From Branchiostoma lanceolatum (taxonomy: Eukaryota; Chordata; Leptocardii; Amphioxiformes; Branchiostomatidae), in contig NC_089722.1 in assembly GCF_035083965.1 (NCBI RefSeq), positions 43,648,697 through 43,712,696 on the forward strand: 64,000 nt of DNA, written 5' to 3'. This document shows, piece by piece, positions 55,511 through 64,000 of the stretch. The number at the start of each line of letters is the position of its first letter. Positions within the stretch are counted from its first letter, which is position 1. The position numbers and the translations under genes were made by a program. The notes beneath the pieces are model-generated. The model did not search any database and was not told the origin of the DNA. It saw only the letters and a list, made by a program, of their open reading frames with translations.

Positions 55511-56671
55511 ATGGCAGAGGCAGGTGATGGGTCTCCTACTGCTGTTCCCCAGAACCTCTGCGATGGGTCTCCTACTGGAGTTTTCTGGGACGGAGATGCA
55601 AGCAACGTTAAAGATCAGCCAACTGGAACCAAAACCAGTTTGGACAACCAGCCAGAAGCACATACCAATGAGAAACCCTACATGTGTGGGGAGTGTGGGT
55701 ACAGAACAGCTGACAAGCATAACCTATCCCGACACATGAGAACCCATACTGGTGAAAAACCCTACAAGTGTGACCAGTGTGACTATTCCGCTTCACAGAA
55801 ATCAACCTTGAACCAACATCTAGCCAAACACACCGGTGAGAAACCCTACATGTGTGGTGAGTGCGGGTACAGGACTGCTGTCAAGCGTAACCTATCCAGA
55901 CATATGGGAACCCATACAGGAGAAAAACCCTACAAGTGTGACCTGTGTGATTATTCTGCCGCTGAGAAATCTGTCTTGCAGAGCCATCTAGCAAAACACA
56001 CCGGTGAGAAACCCTACATGTGTGGCGAGTGCGGATACAGGACAACACACAAGGGTAACCTGTCCAAACATATGAGAACCCATACAGGTGAAAAACCCTA
56101 CAAATGTGACCAGTGTGATTATTCCGCCGCACAGAAATACAATTTGTACAGACATCTTGCAAACCACAGCGGCGAGAAACGCTTCATGTGTGAGAAGTGC
56201 GGGTACAAAACAACTAACAATTCTCACTTATCCGAGCATATGAGAACCCACACAGGAGAAAAACCCTTTAAGTGTGACCAGTGTGACTATTCTGCTGCAT
56301 TGAAATCCTCTCTATACAAACATCTAGCCAGGCACTCTGGAGAAAAACCCTACATGTGTGGGGAGTGCGGATACAGGGCAACTCTAAAGTCTCACTTATC
56401 CATACATATGAGAACCCATACGGGTGAGAAACCCTACATGTGTGGTGAGTGTGGATACAGAACACCTCGCAAGTCTCACCTATCCAGACATATGAGAACC
56501 CATACTGGTGAGAAACCCTACAAGTGTGACCAGTGTGATTATTCTGCAGCCCAGAAATCTGACTTGGACAGCCATCTAGCAAAACACTCTGGAGAAAAAC
56601 TCTACATGTGCGGAGAGTGCAGGTACAGGACTGCCGACAAGCGTAGCCTATCCAGACATGAGAACCCATAG
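55511..56671 (+). CDS. C2H2 zinc-finger protein, 11 fingers plus a truncated one (cassette 6)
   Basis: The protein has 386 aa. The start at 55511 follows TTATTATCTTAG and opens MAEAGDGSPTAVPQNLCDGS with PTGVFWDGDASNVKDQ. Eleven full fingers follow, A/B alternating except fingers 9 and 10, which are both A type. Finger 12 ends abruptly (SLSRHENP) because two bases are missing where others read cagacatatgagaac; the new frame stops at once. Two more decayed fingers follow to about 56790. The loss affects only the end, so the protein may still work with 11 fingers. Head-to-head partner of the minus gene at 41379. Confidence 0.82.
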   Translation: MAEAGDGSPTAVPQNLCDGSPTGVFWDGDASNVKDQPTGTKTSLDNQPEAHTNEKPYMCGECGYRTADKHNLSRHMRTHTGEKPYKCDQCDYSASQKSTLNQHLAKHTGEKPYMCGECGYRTAVKRNLSRHMGTHTGEKPYKCDLCDYSAAEKSVLQSHLAKHTGEKPYMCGECGYRTTHKGNLSKHMRTHTGEKPYKCDQCDYSAAQKYNLYRHLANHSGEKRFMCEKCGYKTTNNSHLSEHMRTHTGEKPFKCDQCDYSAALKSSLYKHLARHSGEKPYMCGECGYRATLKSHLSIHMRTHTGEKPYMCGECGYRTPRKSHLSRHMRTHTGEKPYKCDQCDYSAAQKSDLDSHLAKHSGEKLYMCGECRYRTADKRSLSRHENP

Positions 56672-58370
56672 AGGTGAATAGCAAACCTACATGTGTGAGC
56701 AGTAGAAGTATTCATCAGCTCGAAAATCATTATTTGTCCGGCATCTAGCTAAACACACTGATGAGAAATGCGTACGAATTGCAGGTACAGGACAACAGAA
56801 GTTATCCGACCATACATACATGTATATTGAACATAAGAAAATTGATGTAAGAACAATGCAATGTCTGAGAATAAGCCATCTCACAACTCCGAGTGCGCAT
56901 CTGCAGCCGCGATGCATTGTGGTTTGGGAGCAAAGTTTTAAGTCCCTTTTTGTAAACAATTATTTGTGAGACGTGTTTGCAACAAGCCCGCTTGGAGTGG
57001 CCGTAACATTACCCACAATCCATGCGGTGCTGGAAATGTGAGAAGACTTATTCATACAGAAGTGAATCTGTATAAATATGATAACACTGTACTGAATCTG
57101 TACATCTACAGTACTTTAGTCTCTATCGAATACTTTATGTCATGGTATTCGTAAAGAAAACGTACAACAGAGTGGAACATGCTTTGTTTGAATTGCCTTA
57201 AAAGTAAGTGTAAATGATAAGGTTTTGACACTCGATACCAAAGTTATTTCCGTCAAATCTAATATGGGCCAGCCTGACAGCTGACTTTGTGCTGACAGTT
57301 TACTAAAAGTTGTGCTTTATTTTAAGAAGTCTGCATAAAGTTAAAGGCTAATCAATCACTAACCTATAGCTATATATTAGTACACGAATGATTATGCTAT
57401 AATGGAGTGTTAAACATAATCTTCTGTAATATGACGCGACTTTATATGTAAGAATATTGATTTAGAATATTTTAAGAAGCATGATTACTGATAACAAGCA
57501 TAATTACTGATATAATTTCAAAAAGCTGTGCATTTTTCAAGGCTGTGATGTTTATTTTTCTTACTTACTTATTTACTAGCATATACACTATATATTGGAA
57601 TAATTATGACTGATATACCTGAAATGTATCATAGTGAACTAAGGTTGTGTTTTGTGAAACGTCTGTCATGGTCGATATGATATTTACTAGCATATACACT
57701 ATATATTGGAATAATTATGAATGATATATCTGGAATGTATTATAGTCAGCTAAGATTATGTTTTATGAAGCGGCTGTCATGGTCGAAATGTAAGAAGACA
57801 GCTGATTCAAAATATGCTAATAAGTTTGATAGAATATACTAGTAAGTTTAATAAAAGAACAGGATGCATTCCATTTGTATCTAGTGTGCAAGTGAAAACG
57901 TCCCAACTCTCTCTAGAAGGCCTGAAAGAAATGTCACAGGGTTACCTGACTTACAGAAGGGTTAAAGTTGAAATGCCAAGTCCCTCAACGACGCTAAATG
58001 TTAGATTTTACTTCAATGTCCAATTACTGATATGATTTCAAAAAGCTGTGCATTAAGTTCAAGGCTGTGACATATTTTTTTCTTAGTTACTTATTTACTA
58101 GTATATACACTATATATTAGAATAATTATGACTTATATACCTGGAATGTATCATAGTGAACTGAGCTTGTGTTATAAGAAGCGTCTGTCATGGTCGATAT
58201 GTAAGAACACAGCTGATTCAAAATATGCTAATAAGTTTAATAAAATATGCTACTAATGTTAATGATAATGTGCTAATAAGTTTAATAGAATATGCTACTA
58301 ATGTTGATAAAAATATGCTAGTAAGTTTAATAAAAGAACAGGTTTCATTTCATGTTGATCTAGTGTGGTA
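56672..58370 (+). repeat. Finger remnants, 3' tail and AT-rich repeats after cassette 6
   Basis: Collinear with 34700-36060 (cassette 4), with one further copy of the tail unit (58020-58200). TTTAATAAAAGAACAGG words near 57848 and 58327 mark tail ends. A short fragment (tctctctagaaggcctgaaa) matches 36187. Confidence 0.6.
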
Positions 58371-59194
58371 GGATCTTCGATCTGCCATGGGCGACAGAAA
58401 GTTGTGGAAACATGTGTGTTACCTCTAACTCAAGAGGATGAACTGAACTGAAACTGGTAGATGCTACCATGCTGGCCGTACAAGTGAAAACGTTCCAACT
58501 CTCTCTAACAGACCTGAAAGAAATGTCACAGGGTTACCTGACTCACAAAAGGGATAAAAGTTAAACGGCTTCGTTCCCTCAATAATGAATGTTAGATTAT
58601 ACATAAATCAACCACATGACATAATAAACAAAACATCTATAATGAAAATGTTGGCGGTTCAAGGTTGTGATGTATATTGTTTCTTTTTCATTCGTCTTCC
58701 ACTGTCTCGGCAAAAGAAGCCGGACCCAATAAGTTAGAACTTAGTGTCAGTAACTAGAGTAGTCATATGTTACCTTGTTCATCATTTTCTGTCTGTCCAT
58801 CCCGTGTTACATGTACTTGCAATATAGCCCACGAGCAAGAATTCGCAAAGAACTTTCAATTTAAAAGTGGGCAAAGACAACAAAGGCAATCTTAAACCCG
58901 GCAATAATTAGGGAAATAGAATGCAACTGTCGATACAGAGGGAGAGAACACTCGCTGAAAACTATAACGTGAAGTGTAATGATTAGTCAAAGGTTTATTT
59001 TGTGTGCACAAGATGCTACCAACCTTCATTGGTGATTTTTCCCATCTAAATTACAGTTCCCTGTATAAAAGTTCAAAATTAACAAACAAAGAAAGAAAGA
59101 AGCTGAAGGAAGAAAGAAAAAAGGCAGACAGAAAGAAAAGGAAAAAAATTCAAAAAGAATCCTGAAAGGTCAGCAAATGGGTGCAACAATTCTA
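58371..59194. other. Intergenic DNA upstream of cassette 7
   Basis: Collinear with 36061-37284 but shorter and lacking the GGAA array. No gene seen. Confidence 0.5.
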
Positions 59195-59340
59195 AAATGT
59201 AGGCGGAACTTTCCACTTACTAACTGGGTAACGAGGCACAAAATATGACCTTTCACCCCACCCTCAGTTCACCTTTCACCCGCTGCTTCGTTAAAGCCGC
59301 TTGACGATTGTGTAAAGGGAAAAATCAACAATAAAAGCAG
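59195..59340 (+). promoter_or_regulatory. Promoter and untranslated exon 1 of ZNF cassette 7
   Basis: TGACCTTTCACCC (59246-59258) and TTCACCTTTCACCC (59268-59281) lie 22 bp apart. The block ends AATAAAAGCAG with the donor GTAAGAACTTG at 59341. Closest to cassette 5. Confidence 0.65.
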
Positions 59341-59687
59341 GTAAGAACTTGGAATATGCTACATATCTATCTTATCGTGAAGCAGAGGGGCTATAGGTCG
59401 TTTCTATGTTGTACCGGTAACATTAGGACGTAACGTAAAACTTTTTGGGGTGAGAAAATTGGCGCTTGGGGAGGGGGGCGAAACCACAAGCCACGTCGTT
59501 CGGGACAAAAGGGCCGTTTGTGTTAGAAAAACTCTAATAAGAGTGCTACAGTATCACCAAAATATGACAGAATATTACAATAGAAACCCTTTTTAGACTA
59601 AAAACAAGTTTCCAGGTCATGCATGGAACTTTGGAAAAACTGTTTGTAAAGAAAAGCTGTTTGTAAAGAAGATTCATAATGGAATCA

Positions 59688-59752
59688 CGATCCAGTAAAC
59701 GGATGAGCGGCCTAAATGACCTTCCCACCTGGCCGAAAGGATCTACTCTACT
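59688..59752 (+). mobile_element. Very short LINE 3' tail ending in TCTAC units
   Basis: Cassette 5 reads gattcataaacattaggg without interruption at 37739. Here about 65 bp ending ccgaaaggatctactctact are inserted, flanked by tcataa on both sides. The end resembles the 3' end of the LINE at 5712 (ccgaaaattctactctact), so it is probably a truncated copy of a related family. Confidence 0.6.
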
Positions 59753-59827
59753 CATAAACATTAGGGGGGGGGGGGGGGGGGGGCAGCAGAGAGTACAACT
59801 GGGTCAGCTGTCAGCGTCAGTACGACT

Positions 59828-60008
59828 TAGCCTGGGTGCCAGACCACCGCGCTCCTGGCGCTAATCCTTCGGCCGGGGAAGCAACTCGCGCCGCCGCCAC
59901 AGATAGATGCCAAGCGCTCCCGGGTGCCAACTCTATCCCTACTACTAGGTCTTCCCCGCCCAAAAGGGGTTATCATCGCATCGCGCGAAAGGTCTGGTAT
60001 CCAGGCTA
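59828..60008. mobile_element. hAT-like MITE, 181 bp, with 8-bp target duplication
   Basis: Ends TAGCCTGGGTGCCAGACC and GGTCTGGTATCCAGGCTA are inverted repeats with two mismatches. GTACGACT flanks both sides (59820-59827 and 60009-60016). The empty site is seen in cassette 5 near 37798. GC-rich, no coding sequence. Confidence 0.85.
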
Positions 60009-60133
60009 GTACGACTGCACTTGTTGGGCAACTTTTTTTTTGTATTAGCAGAATAAAAATGCAATCTTGACTTATCCTATTTAAGATTGATGTGTTTGAC
60101 CTTTTCAATTTTTCTTCCGATTATAGGTTAGGC

Positions 60134-61231
60134 ATGGCAGAGGCAGGTGATGGGTCTCTTACTGCTTTTCCCCAGAGCTGTGATGGGTCTCCTACTGGAG
60201 TTTTAGGGGACAAACATCAGAGCAATGTAGAAGACCATCCTACGAAAAGCAAAGCCAGTTTGGACGAAAAGCCATCAGAACATTCGGTTGAGAAACCCTT
60301 TATGTGTGAGGAGCACGGGCACAGGACAGCTAACAAGAGTCACATATCCAGACATATGAGAACCCATACTGGTGAAAAACCCTACAAGTGTGACCAGTGT
60401 GACTATTCTGCTGCACAGAAATATTATTTGGATCGACATCTATCCAGACACACTGGTGAGAAACCCTACATGTGTGGGGAGTGCGAGTACAGAACAGCTC
60501 ACAAGCATCACCTATCGAGACATATGAGAACCCATACAGGTGAAAAACCCTACAAATGTGACCAGTGTGACTACTCTGCTGCACAGAAATCCACATTGGA
60601 CAGCCATCTAGCAAAACACTCAGGTGAGAAGCCCTTCATTTGCGGGGAGTGTGGGTACAGGGCAACTCAAAAGTCTAACCTATCCAGACATCTGAGAACT
60701 CATACAGGAGAAAAACCTTACAAGTGTGACCAGTGTAATTATTCTGCTGCAAATAAGTCCGCCTTTGACAGCCATCTAGCCAGACATACTGGTGAGAAAC
60801 CTTACATGTGTGGGGAGTGCGGGCACAGGACAACTGAAAAGTCTACCTTATCCAAACATATGAGAACCCATACAGGTGAAAAACCCTACAAGTGTGACCA
60901 GTGTGATTACTCTGCTGCACAGAAATCCACCTTGGACAGCCATCTAGCAAAGCACTCTGGTGAGAAACCCTACATGTGTGGGGAGTGTGGGTACAGGACT
61001 ATCCGCAAGTCTCAGTTGTCCAGACATATGAGAACTCATACGGGTGAAAAACCCTACAAGTGCGACCAGTGTGACTATTCCGCTGCAGAGAAATGTAATT
61101 TGAACAGCCATTTAGCAAACCACACCGGCAAGAAACCCTACATGTGTGGGATGTGCGGGGACAAAACAACTAACAATTCTGACTTATCCAAACATATGAG
61201 AATCCACACAAGGGAAGCCCTTCAAGTGTGA
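60134..61231 (+). CDS. C2H2 zinc-finger protein, 11 fingers, 3' frameshifted (cassette 7)
   Basis: The protein has 365 aa. The start at 60134 follows ATTATAGGTTAG and reads MAEAGDGSLTAFPQSCDGSP with TGVLGDKHQSNVEDHP, the same leader sub-type as cassette 5. Eleven fingers follow; finger 1 has His for its second Cys (CEEHGH) and is probably non-functional. The frame leaves finger 12 (THTREALQV) where bases are missing in acacaggagaaaaaccc. Finger sequence continues out of frame to about 61535, including a stretch collinear with 18840-19300 of cassette 1. A/B alternation is strict. It may be a functional shortened protein or an early pseudogene. Confidence 0.78.
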   Translation: MAEAGDGSLTAFPQSCDGSPTGVLGDKHQSNVEDHPTKSKASLDEKPSEHSVEKPFMCEEHGHRTANKSHISRHMRTHTGEKPYKCDQCDYSAAQKYYLDRHLSRHTGEKPYMCGECEYRTAHKHHLSRHMRTHTGEKPYKCDQCDYSAAQKSTLDSHLAKHSGEKPFICGECGYRATQKSNLSRHLRTHTGEKPYKCDQCNYSAANKSAFDSHLARHTGEKPYMCGECGHRTTEKSTLSKHMRTHTGEKPYKCDQCDYSAAQKSTLDSHLAKHSGEKPYMCGECGYRTIRKSQLSRHMRTHTGEKPYKCDQCDYSAAEKCNLNSHLANHTGKKPYMCGMCGDKTTNNSDLSKHMRIHTREALQV

Positions 61232-62460
61232 CCAATGTGATTATGCCGCTGCACATAAATCCACATTTGGGAGACATCTTATCAAACACACTGGAGAAAA
61301 ACCTACATTTGTGGTGAATGCGGGTACAGAACAGCTCACAAGTCTCACTTATCCAGACATATGAAAACCCATACTGGTGAAAAACCTTACAAGTGTGACC
61401 AGTGCGACCATTTATACTGCACAGATAGTCCATTTCGACCGACATCTAGCAAACCGTTCAGGTGAGAAACTATACATGTGTGGTGAGTGTGGGTACAGGG
61501 CAACTGAAAAGTCTCACTTTTCCAAACATATATGTTAACACATACCGATGAGAAACCCTTGAAATGTGACTAGGGTGACTATTCTGCTGCACAGAGTCCA
61601 CATATCTCCATACACAAGAAAATTTCTTCAAATATAATAACACTGTGCAGAATCTGTATACTTTTTTGTCCTCTATCGAGTACTATTATGTGTGGTATTC
61701 GTGGAAAGACCTGCAACAGGGAGGAGCATGGTTTGTTGGAAGTGTTAGTATAGGTTAAGTATAAAGACATGTTATAACTCGATATCAAATAAATCACTGT
61801 CAATCTAAGATAGGCTATCTTGACGACTGACTTTGTACTGACATCCTACAAAAATGCTTTTGTGTGACGATTGTGCATAAAGGAACATAACGTTAAAGGC
61901 TGTCATGTTAATTTTCTCACTTTGTTACTTACCTAAACACTATATATATTATATAACTAATGATTCCGCTATAACTGGAGTGATTGATATTATGAAGAAT
62001 GGTGAAGGCAGCCTGTGTTGTATGAAGCGACTGCAATGGCTGACATGTAAGAACAAAGTTGACTTAAAACATGTTAGTTTCTGACAAGTTGAAATAAAAT
62101 AATCTGACATAAGAATAGCCTCCATTCCATTTGTCCTTCCTTGGTCTGCGTTCTGTACTTCGGGAAATACGAACATGTTGTAACTTATAAGTGTTGTCGT
62201 TTTCTCACTTATTTTCTCACATCGTTCAAAATGTTGTGCTTCAGTGTAACACATGTTCGTAGAGTTAAAGGCTGTCATATTTATTTTCTCATTTATCTAC
62301 TAACGTAAACACTATATATTGGTACGCTAATGATCATGCTAAATCTGGAGTTAGAAATGTCATATGAATAATATGTAAGAACACAGTTGATTTGATTTAT
62401 GACAAGCTAGAATAAAACGTTTAATAAGAAAACCGATTCCATTTTTACTTTTGTGTATGT
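61232..62460 (+). repeat. Out-of-frame fingers and 3' tail of cassette 7
   Basis: About four finger-like segments to 61535, then tatcttgacgactgactttgt and the tail block. GTTGAAATAAAATAATC near 62090 is a polyadenylation candidate. Matches 18830-20440 without the LINE insertion at 19750. Confidence 0.65.
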
Positions 62461-63159
62461 TGTGCTGGCAAGGTGAGTTTCCATGATTATAATAGTTTAC
62501 ATTTACACTAAGAACTAACACGGATTCAGAAAGTATATCTATATGCGTACATGATATATAATGTGCGAACACCAGTTATACACGCAAAATATTCAAGGCA
62601 AAAAACACCACTGTGTATTTTGTGTACAAGATGGTACCCACCTCCGTTGGTGATTTTTCTTCCCATATCAATTGCATAAACCCGTGTATGACATTCTCTG
62701 ATGACAAAAAAAAAAAAAAACAAGCTGAAAACAGAAATGGTAGCGGATAAGTGTTAGGCCTTTTGTAATGTATGCAGAAATTTCCACCCAATAAGTGGGT
62801 AATCAGGTGCAAAATGATTACTACCAACACAGATGAGCTTCCATGATAGAAATATATTTACTACTAAGAGCTAACAAAAGGACAGAAGGTATATCTACAT
62901 ATATATGCGTACATAATATGACTTACTTGACTTATTTACATAATATATAATGTGCGAACACCAGTTATACATCCAAAATAATCAAGGCCAAAAAAATATC
63001 ACTGGTACAAAGTGTCTTTTGTCTCCGTTGGTGATTTTGTCTTCCCATGTCAATACCCTGTGTATGAAATTCTCTGTTGACAAAGAAAAGGATAACGAAA
63101 ATACAGTGGATAGGTGTAGCCCTTTTGTAATGTCTACAATGAAGGCAGAAATATCCACA
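62461..63159. other. Intergenic DNA, copy of 30220-30854
   Basis: Collinear with the stretch before cassette 4, including the doubled gagctaacaa block and a partial promoter-like piece near 62770-62815. No gene seen. Confidence 0.5.
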
Positions 63160-63288
63160 GAAACTGGGTAACCAGGCGCAAAATATGACCTTTCACCCCA
63201 AGTCAAGTTCACCTTTCACCCGCCGCTTAGCTTAGGTATAAGAAGAGACTTGCAGGATTGTGAAGAGAAAAATCAACACTAGAATCAG
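63160..63288 (+). promoter_or_regulatory. Promoter and untranslated exon 1 of ZNF cassette 8
   Basis: TGACCTTTCACCC (63186-63198) and TTCACCTTTCACCC (63208-63221) lie 22 bp apart. The block ends CTAGAATCAG with the donor GTAAGAACTAATG at 63289. The coding exon lies beyond the window. Confidence 0.65.
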
Positions 63289-63845
63289 GTAAGAACTAAT
63301 GAGTTATGCTAATTACCAGCCTTATCGTGAGGCAGAGGAGCTATAGGTCGTTTCTATGGTGTATGGGGCCACATTAGGACGAAATGCAAGGACATTATGT
63401 CCTTGCGAAATGTAAGACTTTTCGGAGGTCGAGAGAAGGGGGGGGGGGGCGAAACCACACGTCACGTATTTTGGGATAGAAGTGCCGTTTTTGTTAGAAA
63501 AATCCCAAGAAGGGTGATAAAGTATAACCGGAATGAGGCAACTGTAATAGAGAGAATGTGGAAATGAAACGAAAAGCAAATTTGATTGGCGTGCATGCGT
63601 GGTCAACTTTGAAAAAATGGTTTGTTCAAGGAGGTTATGGTTTGTCGTATAACAGATTCATGATACTGGAGGGGGGGGGGGGCACAGAAAGAAAAAGTCT
63701 TCGTTTCTGCTTGTGACAAACCCCCCTGGGTGAAATAGTAATCTTAGAATCAAGCTGCTTACTCTATATGAATAAAGGTATATGAATAATGTGTAACAAA
63801 TTGTTTAATGCTTTAGTAACTGTCCTTCAATGTATTGGCACCCAG
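63289..63845 (+). other. Cassette 8 intron, left part
   Basis: Collinear with 30982-31457, with poly-G tracts at 63439 and 63671. It lacks the 470 bp found at 31458-31927. Confidence 0.5.
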
Positions 63846-64000
63846 GCGGTAGCCGTAGCGACTAACGAAGGGAATATTTGCTTGATATTACATATACTTT
63901 CCCTTCTCAGTCGTGGGGCACGACACAATTTCACTTCTACTCGTGCGACGCCGGCCTTCTAACTTGCACGCCGGGCCCGATTCTTGTTCTCCCTGAACTC
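63846..64000. mobile_element. Left arm of a second foldback copy
   Basis: Starts after caatgtattggcacccaggcg and matches 31946-32093 nearly base for base. The shared flank shows that the element was duplicated with the cassette rather than inserted twice. Cut by the window edge. Confidence 0.75.

Larger units (their letters stand above)
59341..60133 (+). other. Cassette 7 intron
   Basis: Collinear with the cassette 5 intron except for two insertions (59688-59752 and 59828-60008). A poly-G tract of about 18-20 lies at 59764. It ends TTCCGATTATAGGTTAG before the ATG. Confidence 0.55.

Overview
The window is eukaryotic, intron-bearing genomic DNA from an animal. The mix of features fits an invertebrate chordate such as amphioxus (Branchiostoma) best: clustered C2H2 zinc-finger (ZNF) genes, a CR1-type LINE, many small DNA transposons, a SENP-type SUMO-protease fossil with introns, and animal 28S/5.8S rDNA pieces. 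The species is an inference from family content. Nothing in the window is prokaryotic. || Core layout: a ZNF gene array. Seven plus-strand ZNF cassettes (coding parts start at 11125, 22315, 28305, 32606, 37952, 55511 and 60134) share one design, and the first exon of an eighth lies at the right edge. Each has (i) a promoter/untranslated first exon carrying one or two DR1-like nuclear-receptor motifs and ending in a GTAAG donor, (ii) an intron of about 0.8-1.6 kb (longer in cassette 1) with a variable poly-G tract, (iii) one coding exon opening at a YAG acceptor two bases before ATGGCAGAGGCAGG, and (iv) a conserved AT-rich 3' tail with AATAAA. The proteins start with a shared leader (MAEAG, SPTAVP, DGSPTGV) followed by alternating A-type (CGECGYRTA) and B-type (CDQCDYSAA) fingers. 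Cassettes 3, 4 and 5 are intact; 6 and 7 are shortened at the 3' end; 1 and 2 are pseudogenes. Two minus-strand genes of a sister family (1155-2351 and 41379-42575) lie head to head with cassettes 1 and 6. They are copies of one duplicated block (about 1-5.6 kb against 40.2-44.2 plus 54.2-55.2 kb). || Insertions shape the rest. Cassette 1 carries a near full-length CR1-type LINE in its intron (5712-10840). Its coding exon is split 17 bases after the ATG start by a 6.36-kb CACTA-like DNA transposon (11142-17505) flanked by a TAA duplication. That transposon holds a 60-bp satellite, exon-like sequence, a LINE tail and a MITE. A tyrosine-recombinase element fossil lies at 25.74-27.19 kb. Smaller MITEs, foldback elements and LINE tails are scattered throughout. 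|| At 44249-54147 a 9.9-kb block sits between two copies of the 8-bp word CCGAACTT, which occurs once at the paralogous position (4660). The block holds an 81-bp GC-rich satellite, a deleted 28S fragment on the minus strand, an ITS1/5.8S fragment on the plus strand, and a SENP-like protease pseudogene whose five recognisable exons can be read on the minus strand.
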